Of a DNA stretch of 64,000 nucleotides, positions 1-10,044 are shown one piece after another (position 1 is the stretch's first letter; every line of letters begins with the position of its first letter). The position numbers and the translations under genes were made by a program. Under the pieces are notes generated by a model. That model saw only the letters and a program-made list of their open reading frames with translations. It did not search any database and was not told the origin of the DNA. The stretch spans positions 54,189 through 118,188 of the forward strand of contig CANPXV010000004.1 of the NCBI GenBank assembly GCA_947586855.1, in the 5' to 3' direction. The DNA comes from an uncultured Clostridia bacterium (lineage in GTDB: Bacteria > Bacillota > Clostridia > Christensenellales > CAG-314).

Positions 1-178
1 TTTCGTAGTCGCGAGTGGACTGTCTGTCCAACCGAGAAGTGGTAAAGAAACTTGTTTGCACCGTTTCACCCTCGGCCGACTGCTTTTTGTTGGTAAGCAG
101 CGTAACGTTAAGCACGGCCGCCACCACCAACACCGCCACCATCGAAACGATCAGTGCGATCTTTTTACCTTTTGACAT
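1..178 (-). CDS. spoIIIAH: Stage III sporulation protein AH, N-terminal part (runs off the window edge)
   Basis: Minus-strand reading MSKGKKIALIVSMVAVLVVAAVLNVTLLTNKK... starting at 178; a single TM helix; directly follows spoIIIAG. Confidence 0.8.
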   Translation of the reverse strand, partial: MSKGKKIALIVSMVAVLVVAAVLNVTLLTNKKQSAEGETVQTSFFTTSRLDRQSTRDYE

Positions 179-192
179 GTTTTTGTTCCTCC

Positions 193-684
193 CTAACTTT
201 TATATGTCAACACCTGCACATCCTTTACCTGAACATCCAGCAGTGTTGTAACCACATTTACGATTTTGTAGCGGGTGACGGCGTTATCGGCACCCTGCGC
301 CACCACCACAACGCCAAGAATTTTTGGCGGAAGCACAGTGGACACAAGCGGCTCTCCCCTGACGGAGACAATGTTGCTTGTTTGCTTGACCACATCTCCG
401 TTTTTGGTGGTTTCCGTCTCGAAGGCGTACACCTTTTCCTCGTTGCTTGCATAGGATATTGCAACGGAAACTTTGCCGCAGCCCTCGATTTTTTCCACTA
501 CACTACAAATCTTATGCTCCATCTGGGCGATATATGAGTCGTCCGCCGAAGAATTTTCCGTTTTGTGAGCCGCACCGCCCAACAGTACCGCCGCAAGCAC
601 CGTTATCGCCAACCCCAGCGCAATGTACAACTCGATATTTTTGACGCCTTTGATTTTTGCGAAAAAGTTTTTCAATGCACCCAT
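193..684 (-). CDS. spoIIIAG: Stage III sporulation protein AG
   Basis: 163 aa ORF, N-terminal TM, position in spoIIIA operon, GCGKVSVAISYAS motif region. Confidence 0.9.
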   Translation of the reverse strand: MGALKNFFAKIKGVKNIELYIALGLAITVLAAVLLGGAAHKTENSSADDSYIAQMEHKICSVVEKIEGCGKVSVAISYASNEEKVYAFETETTKNGDVVKQTSNIVSVRGEPLVSTVLPPKILGVVVVAQGADNAVTRYKIVNVVTTLLDVQVKDVQVLTYKS

Positions 685-720
685 TTTTGCACTCCCAATG
701 CACTCGGATAGTATTTTTTG

Positions 721-1137
721 CTACACCCACACAAGCCGCAGCTCGTATTCGGGGAAAAATTTGCCCACTATTTGCCCGATTTCCGTTGTTTCGTCAACTC
801 TGCGAGGCAAACGAACCGTCACCGCTTGGTCGGATACGTCTATTTCCGCCTCGATGCCCTTTGCGGACAGCGCCTCTTTCAGTTGCCGCACATTTTGCTC
901 CTCTTGCCGAACCGAAACGCTCTCCACATAGCTCTGCTGCAACGGTTGCTGCTGCACGGGGCTATCCCACGCCGTGTTGCCGCTCAACAGCACCACAACG
1001 GGCTGCACGATAACCAGCGTCACTGCTATGCCGAACACTGTTCTGATGTATTTGCGAGTCTCCCCCTCCGGCAGGATAACGTCGCATATCACCGACAAAA
1101 TGGCGATCCCCGCCACCGACAGCACCCACTCTGCCAT
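721..1137 (-). CDS. spoIIIAF: Stage III sporulation protein AF
   Basis: MAEWVLSVAGIAILSVICDVILPEGETRKYIR...; operon position; likely start internal to listed ORF 721..1167. Confidence 0.88.
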   Translation of the reverse strand: MAEWVLSVAGIAILSVICDVILPEGETRKYIRTVFGIAVTLVIVQPVVVLLSGNTAWDSPVQQQPLQQSYVESVSVRQEEQNVRQLKEALSAKGIEAEIDVSDQAVTVRLPRRVDETTEIGQIVGKFFPEYELRLVWV

Positions 1138-1138
1138 A

Positions 1139-2278
1139 TCACACCCCGTTTGCCGACCAAATGGCAATCAGCACCAGCAGACAAAACATAAAGCACACCG
1201 CCAGCAGCAGAACACTCAAAAAGGTAAGCGTTTTGCTCATTCCGCTCAACAATCCCACGTAGACGGGCTCCACGATCGGCTCGCTCAGGGCGGCGATGGC
1301 CTGCAATCCAAGATTGAGGCACAACGTGGCGGCCAGCGGCCTGATGACGACAAACAGCAGCACCAACAGCGTAACAGCGCCAAAGGCGTTTTTTATCAGG
1401 GTGGTGCTGGCGGCGATGATGTCGAAGCCATCGGCAATGTATCCGCCCAGCAGCGGAATGTAGTTTTTGGCCGCAAACTTGGCCGCCCTGTACGATACGC
1501 CGTCTATGCTTGCCGCCGATATACCCTGCACCGTCGTCACTGCAGAAAACAGCATAAACATCACCCCCAACAGCCACCCTGCGGCATTGGTAAAAAAGGA
1601 CGCCGCCTTGCTTATCCTCACGTTGGAGCTGATATTGCTGACAGCACTGAACGCCAGCGCAAAAACCGATAATGGCAGCACCACCGTGCGCACCAGCTCG
1701 ATGACGGAGGTGGAAAATATCACCATAGAGGGCTGACACACCGAGCTTGCGGCGTTGCCGCCGTTGGCCACTATCAACGTCAGCAATATGGGCGAGGAGA
1801 CCTCCGCCAAAGTGGCAATTTGGTTGAGCAAGGCGTAAATTTGCCTGTACACCCCCACCAACATGGCCAAAACGGTTGTCAGCACCACCGAAACGCCCAC
1901 AAAGGACACCACGCTGTTGGTGCTTTCGGAGATGATGCCGCCGTTGGTTTTGCGGATAAGCCCCAATATCACCATCACGGCAAACACCGTCAGCAGCTGC
2001 GGCAGCATGGATTTGATCTGCCCGCCAAAAAGCTCCGCAAACACGTTCCAGAAGCTGTCGGCACTGTCAAATTCGCCGTTTATGATCGCCTTGACCTTTT
2101 GCGCAACACTGCCGAAAAAATCCCCTGCCAGCTCGTCCATCTGCGAAAAATCGATGTTGTCCAGCCCCTCGTTGACATTTTCGTCCAGCTCGTCGGCGAT
2201 ATCGGCATAGGCCTGTCCCGAAAAACACCACACCGCCGCCAAAAACGCCAGCAGCAACACGCAAACACGCCTTTTCAT
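1139..2278 (-). CDS. spoIIIAE: Stage III sporulation protein AE, multipass membrane protein
   Basis: 379 aa with signal peptide and multiple TMs; operon position. Confidence 0.92.
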   Translation of the reverse strand: MKRRVCVLLLAFLAAVWCFSGQAYADIADELDENVNEGLDNIDFSQMDELAGDFFGSVAQKVKAIINGEFDSADSFWNVFAELFGGQIKSMLPQLLTVFAVMVILGLIRKTNGGIISESTNSVVSFVGVSVVLTTVLAMLVGVYRQIYALLNQIATLAEVSSPILLTLIVANGGNAASSVCQPSMVIFSTSVIELVRTVVLPLSVFALAFSAVSNISSNVRISKAASFFTNAAGWLLGVMFMLFSAVTTVQGISAASIDGVSYRAAKFAAKNYIPLLGGYIADGFDIIAASTTLIKNAFGAVTLLVLLFVVIRPLAATLCLNLGLQAIAALSEPIVEPVYVGLLSGMSKTLTFLSVLLLAVCFMFCLLVLIAIWSANGV

Positions 2279-2658
2279 AGCAGCCCCGCAATGGTTTCAA
2301 ACAGCTTCCTCACCAGGGGCAATGCGCAAAACAAAATGGCCACTTTGGACGCAAGCAGCACCTTGTCGCCGATACTTTTGCAGTTGGCGTCTATGCACAC
2401 GTTGTTGGAAAACTCCGCCAGATACCCAATGCCCACCACCTTTATCACGCAGGACACCGCATCGCCGTTGATGTTTGCCCGCTGGGACAGGTCGTAGAAG
2501 GTGTACACGGCGTCGTACAGTGAGTCGCATATCATCAACAGCAGCGCCACGGCCACGCCCACCGTCAGCGGCAGGGCAAACTCCGGTTTCAGCTGTCGCA
2601 CAACAGCAATGCCCACTATCGATACCAATGCCAGCAACACAATTTTGTAAAAATCCAT
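2275..2658 (-). CDS. spoIIIAD: Stage III sporulation protein AD
   Basis: 127 aa membrane protein, operon position. Confidence 0.9.
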   Translation of the reverse strand: MDFYKIVLLALVSIVGIAVVRQLKPEFALPLTVGVAVALLLMICDSLYDAVYTFYDLSQRANINGDAVSCVIKVVGIGYLAEFSNNVCIDANCKSIGDKVLLASKVAILFCALPLVRKLFETIAGLL

Positions 2659-2661
2659 AGC

Positions 2662-2856
2662 CTACAACTCAAATAGCGATTGCAGCGTGTCGTACAGCTG
2701 CACGATGACGTCCAACATCATCACAAGGGCAACCGCCAGCCCCACCACGGACACCACAGTGGAGATCTCCTCCTTGCCCGCCCGTTTGAGAAGCATAGAC
2801 GCTATCGCCGTCACAATGCCGATCGCCGCAATTTTAAGTATGATTGCAAAATCCAT
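2662..2856 (-). CDS. spoIIIAC: Stage III sporulation protein AC
   Basis: 64 aa MDFAIILKIAAIGIVTAIASMLLKRAGKEE...; start internal to listed ORF 2662..3123. Confidence 0.9.
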   Translation of the reverse strand: MDFAIILKIAAIGIVTAIASMLLKRAGKEEISTVVSVVGLAVALVMMLDVIVQLYDTLQSLFEL

Positions 2857-2864
2857 ATTAACCC

Positions 2865-3311
2865 TCAAATCAGCAAAATGCCCAACATCAGCCCCAGCAA
2901 AAACCCAAGTTTGGCGTAGACCGACGCCTTTTGCGAACGTTGCTCGACGATTTTTCGCTGCTGCTCGAATATCGCACGGTAGTGTTCGAGAAACTTTTTC
3001 AGCTGCTGCGTGTCCGCCCTGCCAATATCGGCAAAAAATTCCTCCAAGCCCTGCCGCTCCTTTGCAGACAGACCAAGTTTTTTTGTATCGCCTGCAAGAT
3101 ATTGCGCAAAGTTGGCACTGCAATTTTTGGCGAAATCGGCGTTGAATTTGTCCACTTCCAGCTGGCGCCCGTCAATGTTGAGCGCAAACAACTCGATGTA
3201 TTTCACGAGGTCGGCATAAAAGGCATTTTTGCGCCGAATACGCTTTTCTGCGTACATTCCGAGGCAAAAACCGCACGCCGCACAGGCAATTAACACTACT
3301 ATGTCTGTCAT
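2865..3311 (-). CDS. spoIIIAB: Stage III sporulation protein AB
   Basis: 148 aa with N- and C-terminal TMs; operon position. Confidence 0.88.
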   Translation of the reverse strand: MTDIVVLIACAACGFCLGMYAEKRIRRKNAFYADLVKYIELFALNIDGRQLEVDKFNADFAKNCSANFAQYLAGDTKKLGLSAKERQGLEEFFADIGRADTQQLKKFLEHYRAIFEQQRKIVEQRSQKASVYAKLGFLLGLMLGILLI

Positions 3312-3344
3312 ATTAGTCTATATTTTGCCGATTCCTGTCATAGT
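3298..3344 (+). repeat. 47-bp interspersed element, copy A
   Basis: ACTATGTCTGTCATATTAGTCTATATTTTGCCGATTCCTGTCATAGT. Confidence 0.75.
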
Positions 3345-4161
3345 TGACCTCATTTTGCGCCACTATCGTTGGTGCTTCGCCGATTTCGCTCAACACCACC
3401 GCCGTTCGGAATTTGTTTGCAAACGGGCATTTTTCAACAAGGTCGGCATATTTCCTGCCGTGAAAACTGCACGCCACCCTGACGCCGCTGTTTATCGTTG
3501 CGGCAAGTGGCGCCAAATCCTCTTCGGCAATTTCGTCGCACACTATCCATTGTGGCGACATCGCCCTCACCGCCACCTCAAATGCATACCTTTTGTCGCA
3601 CCAAGTCAGCACGTCGCAACACGCTCGCTTGGCATTCATGCCGTAAAACAGCTCTCCTCGCTCATCCACCACCAACACATTTTCCGTGTGGGACAGTTTG
3701 GCGGCAAGATCCCGCAAAAATGTCGTTTTGCCGCTGGCTGGCGGTCCGATAACGGCCACACTGCCCGTTCTGCACTGCTCCAACAGAGTGCTATCCACAA
3801 AATTTACACAATGCGGTATGCGGATGCACAACGAGGTGTACTTGCGGAAAACAGGCTCTGTGCCCCCTGCCACTTCTCCGCACACGCCCACACGCACCCC
3901 GTCCGACAGCGTAAAAAACCCCTTTGCCAGCATTTTTTCGTAGGCGTACAGCGAGTTATTGCATGCACGACGCACAATTTCGTCGCATGTCTCGCCAAGT
4001 TGCGGTCCGCTCCCCTCGGTCAATCCGTTTGCCGACAGCGTGTACCAATGTCCGCCTCTGTTGATGCGCACCGGCCTGTCGTTTCGCAGCCGAATCTCCC
4101 GCAAATCGGAGCAGGACGCCAAAATTAGCAACTCCGACGGCAAACACTCCCAAATTGTCAT
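3313..4161 (-). CDS. spoIIIAA: Stage III sporulation protein AA, AAA+ ATPase
   Basis: Walker A GPPASGKTTFLRDLA, LVVDERGE; likely ATG start at 4161 (MTIWECLPSELL), start uncertain versus GTG at 4218. Confidence 0.92.
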   Translation of the reverse strand: MTIWECLPSELLILASCSDLREIRLRNDRPVRINRGGHWYTLSANGLTEGSGPQLGETCDEIVRRACNNSLYAYEKMLAKGFFTLSDGVRVGVCGEVAGGTEPVFRKYTSLCIRIPHCVNFVDSTLLEQCRTGSVAVIGPPASGKTTFLRDLAAKLSHTENVLVVDERGELFYGMNAKRACCDVLTWCDKRYAFEVAVRAMSPQWIVCDEIAEEDLAPLAATINSGVRVACSFHGRKYADLVEKCPFANKFRTAVVLSEIGEAPTIVAQNEVNYDRNRQNID

Positions 4162-4403
4162 ACAATACCATATTGGACAAGCAGTAAAATTATGCCTGCC
4201 CTCCCCAAACCACCACACAGATAAAAAAATTTGACAAGCCTAAAACGTTGATAATCCAGAAACAGCAAAAAAAATTAGACCACCATGAAATAACAAATAG
4301 AACCTTGAAAATATTTTTGATATTGTTAAAACTGCTTTCACCGCAAAATCTGATGTGGAGAGAAAATTATCCACATGCAACATTTGACATAGAGCCAAAA
4401 AAA

Positions 4404-4437
4404 CCTCTCCCTGCGGCAGCATTGTCGCAGGGAGAGG
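4404..4437 (-). terminator. Rho-independent terminator of the efp transcript
   Basis: Perfect 12-bp stem CCTCTCCCTGCG/CGCAGGGAGAGG followed on the minus strand by a run of seven T. Confidence 0.9.
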
Positions 4438-4500
4438 AAACTGCTAACTTAATTGTTTATTGGAGCAAATTATCTTCACACCAACATTTGGGGTATGGCC

Positions 4501-5061
4501 CTATTTCGCCCGTTCCATATATTCGCCCGTGCGGGTGTCGATACGGATCATATCGCCCTCGTTGACGAACATAGGCACCATCAGGGTGTAGCCCGTCTCC
4601 ACGGTGGCAGGTTTGGTGGCGTTTGTGGCCGTGTTGCCCGCAACGGCAGGCTCGCAATTTACCACCTGCAACACAACAAAGTTGGGAGGCTCCACCGAAA
4701 ACGCTTCGCCCTTGTAAAACTTGATTGTAGCGGTCATGTTCTCTTTGAGGAACTGCAAAGCGTCCTCCACCTGACTTTTGTTGAGGGGCACCTGCTCATA
4801 TGTGTCGTTGTCCATAAAGTAGTACAGATCGCCGTCGGAATAGAGATACTCCATCTCCTTGTTTTCGATATGCGCAAGTTCGTACTTTTCGGAAGGGTTA
4901 AAAGTTTCCTCGCGAACGGCGCCGGTCACAACGTTTTTGATTTTGGTTCTCACAAAAGCTGCGCCCTTGCCGGGTTTGACGTGTTGAAAATCCACAATAA
5001 CGTAGATCCCGCCGTTGTAGACGAAAGTAACGCCTTTTCTGAAATCGCCTGCTAAGATCAT
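4501..5061 (-). CDS. efp: Elongation factor P
   Basis: 186 aa [48 protein letters not shown] domains. Confidence 0.97.
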   Translation of the reverse strand: MILAGDFRKGVTFVYNGGIYVIVDFQHVKPGKGAAFVRTKIKNVVTGAVREETFNPSEKYELAHIENKEMEYLYSDGDLYYFMDNDTYEQVPLNKSQVEDALQFLKENMTATIKFYKGEAFSVEPPNFVVLQVVNCEPAVAGNTATNATKPATVETGYTLMVPMFVNEGDMIRIDTRTGEYMERAK

Positions 5062-5084
5062 AAAAATAGCCTCCTAAGTTTATC

Positions 5085-6167
5085 CTATAAAATTATAATA
5101 TTTTTGTCTGATGTTGTCAAGTCGGTTATACCATCTTCCTCCACCAAAAGCAAATCTTCTATGCGCACGCCGCCCACGCCGGGGATGTAGATGCCCGGTT
5201 CGCAGGTGATAAACTGCCGTGCGGTAAGTTTATCGGTGGAGCCCATCGAGGCCGTGGGGGTTTCGTGAATGTCAATACCCAGGCTGTGGCCGGTGCTGTG
5301 CACAAAATATTTTTCGTAACCGTTGGATTTGATCACCTCTCTGCAAAAGGAGTCCAACTCTCGTCCGCCCATGCCGCAATAGGCGTTGTTGATGCCCATT
5401 TTTTGCGCCAGCAGCACAATATTGTAGATTTTGTGCAGTTCTTCACTTGGCTGCCCCACAAACACTGTTCTCGTCATATCCGAGCAATACCCGTGATATT
5501 TTGCGCCGAAATCCATCGTGATGGGGTCGCCAAGCTCGATAATTTTGTCCGTCGGGTGCGCATGCGGCTTGGACGAATTGACGCCCGAGGCAATTATCGT
5601 GTCAAACGCCAGCCCCGCTGCGCCGGTTTTTGCCATCTGATATTCCAGCTCGATTTGGATATCCCGCTCGCTTATGCCCGGCTTCAAGTAGTCCAATATG
5701 GCGCTGAATGCGGCGTCGGTGATGGACTGCGCCTTTTTGATGTAGGCAATTTCCTCGTCCGTTTTGTAGCTGCGCACGTAGTTTATTGCGTCGCCGGATG
5801 CCACCAATCGCACGCCCAACATCCTGTGTTTTAGCGCAAGATAGTCCTGCACGGTCAGCTCATTGTCCTCAAAGCCCACCGTCTTGACGTTGTTGCTTTC
5901 AAACACGTCTCGCAAGGCAAGCATGCTTTCCTCTCTTCCGGAGACTTGCACCACCTCGACGCCGTCCTGTTTGAGGCTTTGCGCCATCTCGTAGTAGCGA
6001 GGGTCGGTCACAAACACGCTTCTGTTGTTGCGCAGCAGCACCAGATAGCCAAATGTGGACGCAAATTCGGTAAAATAGAAGCGATTTTTTTCGCTGATGA
6101 TCAAAAATGCGTCAACTTTGGTGATGTCAAACAGCTTGTCGGTATTTTTCATATATCCTCCAATCAA
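5085..6167 (-). CDS. pepP: Xaa-Pro aminopeptidase (M24 family)
   Basis: M24 metal-ligand motifs MDFGAKYHGYCSDMTRTVFVG, HSTGHSLGIDIHE, EPGIYIPGVGGVRIED. Confidence 0.93.
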   Translation of the reverse strand: MIGGYMKNTDKLFDITKVDAFLIISEKNRFYFTEFASTFGYLVLLRNNRSVFVTDPRYYEMAQSLKQDGVEVVQVSGREESMLALRDVFESNNVKTVGFEDNELTVQDYLALKHRMLGVRLVASGDAINYVRSYKTDEEIAYIKKAQSITDAAFSAILDYLKPGISERDIQIELEYQMAKTGAAGLAFDTIIASGVNSSKPHAHPTDKIIELGDPITMDFGAKYHGYCSDMTRTVFVGQPSEELHKIYNIVLLAQKMGINNAYCGMGGRELDSFCREVIKSNGYEKYFVHSTGHSLGIDIHETPTASMGSTDKLTARQFITCEPGIYIPGVGGVRIEDLLLVEEDGITDLTTSDKNIIIL

Positions 6168-7009
6168 ATGCTATCGTAGATTTGTTTCATTTGCAATGCG
6201 TCATCGGCTTGCGTGCCGTCCGATTCGCAAATTATCACGGGTTGCAGATCGTATTTTTTCAGCACACGGGCAAGCGGCTCAAACTGTGGGCCGAACACGG
6301 TGTCGGCAAAGGTAAGGTGCCGCACCTCTCCCCCTGCTGAGTACTCGATTTTGGAAAAATGTATGTGCATCATGCTTGTGCGCTCGATGCCGATGCTGTT
6401 GACAAGGCAGCGCACGATCTGCTCAAAGTCCTCTTCCGTTTTGAGGCTGCCGTATGTGCGGGCGTTCACGTGGCCAAAGTCCACTGTCGGTACAAAGAAA
6501 TCGGCAATTTTGCAAAACTCGGCCACCTCTTCCACCGTGCCGATCTGGTTGATTTTGCCCATGGTTTCGGGGCAAAACAGGCAGTCGTCCATTTTGTTTT
6601 CCACAATGAGGCGAGACAGCGTCTGCAAGCGTTTTTTGGTAAGCTCCACCGCCTCGCTACGGGTCATCTTGCCCTGCGCCGCAGGATGAAACACCACCCT
6701 GTTGCCGCCAAACGCCCGTGCCTTTTGGCAGCTGCGCAGCACATAGGCGAAAGATTTTTCCGCCATGTCGTCGGATGGGTTGGCAAAATTGATGTAGTAG
6801 GGCGCATGCACGGATATGGCCACGTCAAAGGTCTTGCCCAGCTCTCCGATGGCGGCAGCCTTTTCGTCGCTGATGTTTATGCCCCTGCCAAAGGAATATT
6901 CGTAGGCGTTCAGGCCCTGATCCGCAAGCCACTTGGGGGCGTCCACGCTGGATACGTGCCCCTCGTCGTAAAATCTTGTGCTATTTCCGCTTGGACCGAA
7001 TCTGATCAT
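6164..7009 (-). CDS. nfo: Endonuclease IV (Nfo/AP endonuclease family 2), TIM barrel
   Basis: MIRFGPSGNSTRF..., FHPAAQGK, CPETMGKINQIGT, PTVDFGHVNAR, MHIHFSKIEYS. Confidence 0.82.
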   Translation of the reverse strand: MIRFGPSGNSTRFYDEGHVSSVDAPKWLADQGLNAYEYSFGRGINISDEKAAAIGELGKTFDVAISVHAPYYINFANPSDDMAEKSFAYVLRSCQKARAFGGNRVVFHPAAQGKMTRSEAVELTKKRLQTLSRLIVENKMDDCLFCPETMGKINQIGTVEEVAEFCKIADFFVPTVDFGHVNARTYGSLKTEEDFEQIVRCLVNSIGIERTSMMHIHFSKIEYSAGGEVRHLTFADTVFGPQFEPLARVLKKYDLQPVIICESDGTQADDALQMKQIYDSI

Positions 7010-7889
7010 TTAGTACCTTCTGCCTGTCGGCGCAAAGTTGTGCGGCCAGCTGTTGTTCGTTGTCGAAACGGCAAATGGGCCGCAAATATTGAGTAAGAGA
7101 CAATTTGAGCGTTCTTCCGTACAAATCGCCGTCAAAATTGATGATATGCACTTCTACCGCCCTTTCGGACAGTCCAAACGTGGGTCTTTGCCCGATGTTG
7201 ACGATGGCCCGATACGACCGCCCGTCAAACTCCACATCGCCGCCAAACACGCCCGTAGGCAAAAATTTCTCCTGCGGCACCTCGATATTGGCGGTAGGAA
7301 ACCCCATTTCGCTGCCCACATGCCTGCCGTGCACCACCCGACCCGTCACAAAAAACGGCTCGCTGAGCAGTGCATTGGCCTGCGCAATGTCGTTTTGACC
7401 AAGCAGCTTGCGCACCAATGTCGTGCTGATTTTGTCCCGCCCGACACGCATTTCGCTCACCACTTCCACAGGGCAAACGCCGTCCAAGTATCGCACAAGG
7501 CGTTGGCAATCTTGCCTGTCGCAGCCGAATGTGTAGTCAAACCCACAAACCGCCGCTTGCAGCTGATAGCCTTGCAGCATACGGGCAAATTGCTCTCCGC
7601 TAAGCGCACGGAAGCGCTCGTCAAACAGTGCGTGCAGCACAATATCCACGTCGAGACTGCGGTAGATTTGCAGCCGCTCGTCGTAGGTGTACAGCACGGA
7701 CTGCTCCTTGCCCAACAGCGCCAGATGGTTGTTGGAGAATGTAAACAGCGCCACCTTGGCATGATAGCGCTCGGCAAGCCGTTTGGCTGCGTTCACCAAG
7801 CCGACATGTCCGCTGTGCATGCACCCAAAATAGCCCAAGCACAGCACAATGGGGCGATTCAGTTTTTGTCCGAATTCAATCTGTTCCAA
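6981..7889 (-). CDS. ribF: Bifunctional riboflavin kinase/FMN adenylyltransferase
   Basis: LGYFGCMHSGHVGLV nucleotidyltransferase motif; GFPTANIEVP flavokinase motif. Confidence 0.95.
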   Translation of the reverse strand: MEQIEFGQKLNRPIVLCLGYFGCMHSGHVGLVNAAKRLAERYHAKVALFTFSNNHLALLGKEQSVLYTYDERLQIYRSLDVDIVLHALFDERFRALSGEQFARMLQGYQLQAAVCGFDYTFGCDRQDCQRLVRYLDGVCPVEVVSEMRVGRDKISTTLVRKLLGQNDIAQANALLSEPFFVTGRVVHGRHVGSEMGFPTANIEVPQEKFLPTGVFGGDVEFDGRSYRAIVNIGQRPTFGLSERAVEVHIINFDGDLYGRTLKLSLTQYLRPICRFDNEQQLAAQLCADRQKVLNDQIRSKRK

Positions 7890-8754
7890 GTGTATCCCGA
7901 TAGGCGTTTTTGAGGTAGTAGTCCAGCTTCAACAGGCCGCCGTTGCTGCTTCCCAACCCAAAAAATTCGCCCCTGCAATAGATTTTTTTGTATCCGTCAA
8001 AGTGCGACGTCCTGATACGTCCGCCGTTAGACAGCCTGTCGTACAGTGCGTCATCCACTTGCAACAAGGGCACATCGGCGAGAGGATATTGTATATCCAG
8101 CAAGCACTGCTCCTTTTGCGCCTCGATTTCCTCCAACGTCAGGGCGTTGTCGATGTCGAAACAGCCCGACGAAAGCCTTATCAAAGCGCTCATATATCCC
8201 ACCGTGCCGCAACACTCGGCAATATCCCTTGCCAGCGAGCGGATATATGTGCCGCCGCTGCAACTTATGTCCACCACAAAGGTGTCCTGCGAGCGTTGTT
8301 CCACAAGGGATATGTCGTAGACGGTTATCGTGCGGGGTTTAAGCTGCACCGTCTCGCCTTGTCGCACCAGCTTGTACGAGCGCACCCCTCCCACCGATAT
8401 GGCGGAGTAAACGGGCGGCACCTGCTGTTGCTCTCCCACAAAACGGGCCAATACCTGTTGCAATTGATAGGCGGTGGGCACAACATCGCAGCTGCCCGTC
8501 AGCAGTCCGTAGCTATCCAGCGTGTCGGTGGTTTTGCCAAAGGTAAAAAACGCCCGATACACTTTGACCTTGTTGGTGAGGTAGGCAAAAAGTTTGGTCC
8601 CTTGCCCCACGGCCACAGGCAGCACACCGCTTGCACCGGGGTCCAATGTGCCCAGATGGCCGATTTTTTTTTCGTGCAGGATGTATTTCAGCCGCACCAC
8701 CACATCGCTTGCGGTTGCGCCGACAGGTTTCAGCACATTCAAAAAGCCGTTCAT
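7876..8754 (-). CDS. truB: tRNA pseudouridine(55) synthase
   Basis: GFLNVLKPVGATASDVV, GHLGTLDPGASGVLPVAVG. Confidence 0.96.
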   Translation of the reverse strand: MNGFLNVLKPVGATASDVVVRLKYILHEKKIGHLGTLDPGASGVLPVAVGQGTKLFAYLTNKVKVYRAFFTFGKTTDTLDSYGLLTGSCDVVPTAYQLQQVLARFVGEQQQVPPVYSAISVGGVRSYKLVRQGETVQLKPRTITVYDISLVEQRSQDTFVVDISCSGGTYIRSLARDIAECCGTVGYMSALIRLSSGCFDIDNALTLEEIEAQKEQCLLDIQYPLADVPLLQVDDALYDRLSNGGRIRTSHFDGYKKIYCRGEFFGLGSSNGGLLKLDYYLKNAYRDTLGTD

Positions 8755-9716
8755 AGCTCAAAGCCCACACAGCGCACAATTTTTTCGATAACGTCCTCCA
8801 AAAAGCCGCTTATCATGCAGCCTGCGGCAAGTTGATGTCCGCCACCGCCAAACTGAGCGCAAATATCTCTCACGCACACATCCTTGCCCCGCATGCTGAC
8901 TTTGTAGACGTTGGGGGCATATTCTGCCAGCATCACGCCCACCCGTGCACTATCCACATTGACGGCGTGTTGCACAATGCCCGACGTATCGCCCATATCG
9001 GCGCCGCTTTCGGCAAAATCCAGCCTGGTGATATACATCAGCACCAGCTGCCCGTCAAAGTAGCTGCGCAAATGGGACAAAGCACGTCCAAGCAATTTGG
9101 TTTCGGCAAGGGTGGTATCCTTGAAAAACACACGGTTGACTTTTTGCATATCGGCGCCCAGCTCACACAGGCGGGCCGCCATCAAAAAGCTGGGTTTGTC
9201 GGTGTTGGAGTGGGAGAAATTGCCCGTATCGGTGCACAGCCCCATGTAGAGGTATGTTGCGATCCTCTCGTCCTGCTCCACGCCCATGGCGTCCAGCAGT
9301 TCGTAGATTATCTGGCATGTGCTGGCATAGTTCGTCACCACGTTGTAGCGAGAAAAGTACTCTCCGCCGTGGTGATCCAACGTCAAAGTCTCGGCAAATT
9401 TGCCGTACATTGCGCCAAACTGCCCAACTCTGTTCAAGTCGCCGCAGTCCACCGCCACCATGATGTCAAATTTTCCACCGAAATCGGTTTGCACCGACGC
9501 CAACTCGGCAAAATTGGCCGTCAGCTTGTCGCCGATGGGACTGTCGCAAAAAACGCCCACCTTTTTGCCCGATTTTTCCAGCGCCAAACGCAGCGCCAAA
9601 CATGCCCCAAGGGCGTCGCCGTCGGGATTGGTATGCGCAAACAGTGCCACGCTGTGCTTTTCTGCAAGCAGCTGGGCGGCCTGTTGGATTGTCAGCTTAC
9701 TTTTTGTTGAGTTCAT
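8751..9716 (-). CDS. nrnA: DHH-DHHA1 bifunctional oligoribonuclease/PAP phosphatase
   Basis: HTNPDGDALGACLAL, VDCGDLNRVGQF, LDHHGGEYF, GGGGHQLAAGCMI. Confidence 0.94.
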   Translation of the reverse strand: MNSTKSKLTIQQAAQLLAEKHSVALFAHTNPDGDALGACLALRLALEKSGKKVGVFCDSPIGDKLTANFAELASVQTDFGGKFDIMVAVDCGDLNRVGQFGAMYGKFAETLTLDHHGGEYFSRYNVVTNYASTCQIIYELLDAMGVEQDERIATYLYMGLCTDTGNFSHSNTDKPSFLMAARLCELGADMQKVNRVFFKDTTLAETKLLGRALSHLRSYFDGQLVLMYITRLDFAESGADMGDTSGIVQHAVNVDSARVGVMLAEYAPNVYKVSMRGKDVCVRDICAQFGGGGHQLAAGCMISGFLEDVIEKIVRCVGFEL

Positions 9717-10044
9717 TCAGCAGTTGGTCGATTTTTTGTCCGTATTGCTGCGAGGTGTCCGCCACAAAATTGAATTGCGGCACCTTGCGGATATGCATTG
9801 TGCGTGATACCTCTCTGCGCACAATGGGTTCGCTATCCTTGATAGCGGCAAATGTTTGTGCGGCACGCTGCTCGTCGGTGGAAAACACACTGACGTACAC
9901 CTTGGCCGACGAAAGCTCTTTGTCGCAGTCCACATCCACCACGGTAAACATTTCAGTGATGCGTGGGTCCTTGACTTTTTTCGTCAATATTTCCGCTATC
10001 AAACGCCTGAATTCAGAGTTCAGTTTGCTTGTTCTCGTGTTCAT
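9697..10044 (-). CDS. rbfA: Ribosome-binding factor A
   Basis: 115 aa, [39 protein letters not shown]; adjacent to infB. Confidence 0.95.
   Translation of the reverse strand: MNTRTSKLNSEFRRLIAEILTKKVKDPRITEMFTVVDVDCDKELSSAKVYVSVFSTDEQRAAQTFAAIKDSEPIVRREVSRTMHIRKVPQFNFVADTSQQYGQKIDQLLNELNKK

Noticed and set aside
4161-4250. Possible sigma-E promoter upstream of spoIIIAA (GGCATAATT...AATATGGT)
   Set aside because: Poor -10 match and spacing too close to the start codon; not supportable by eye.
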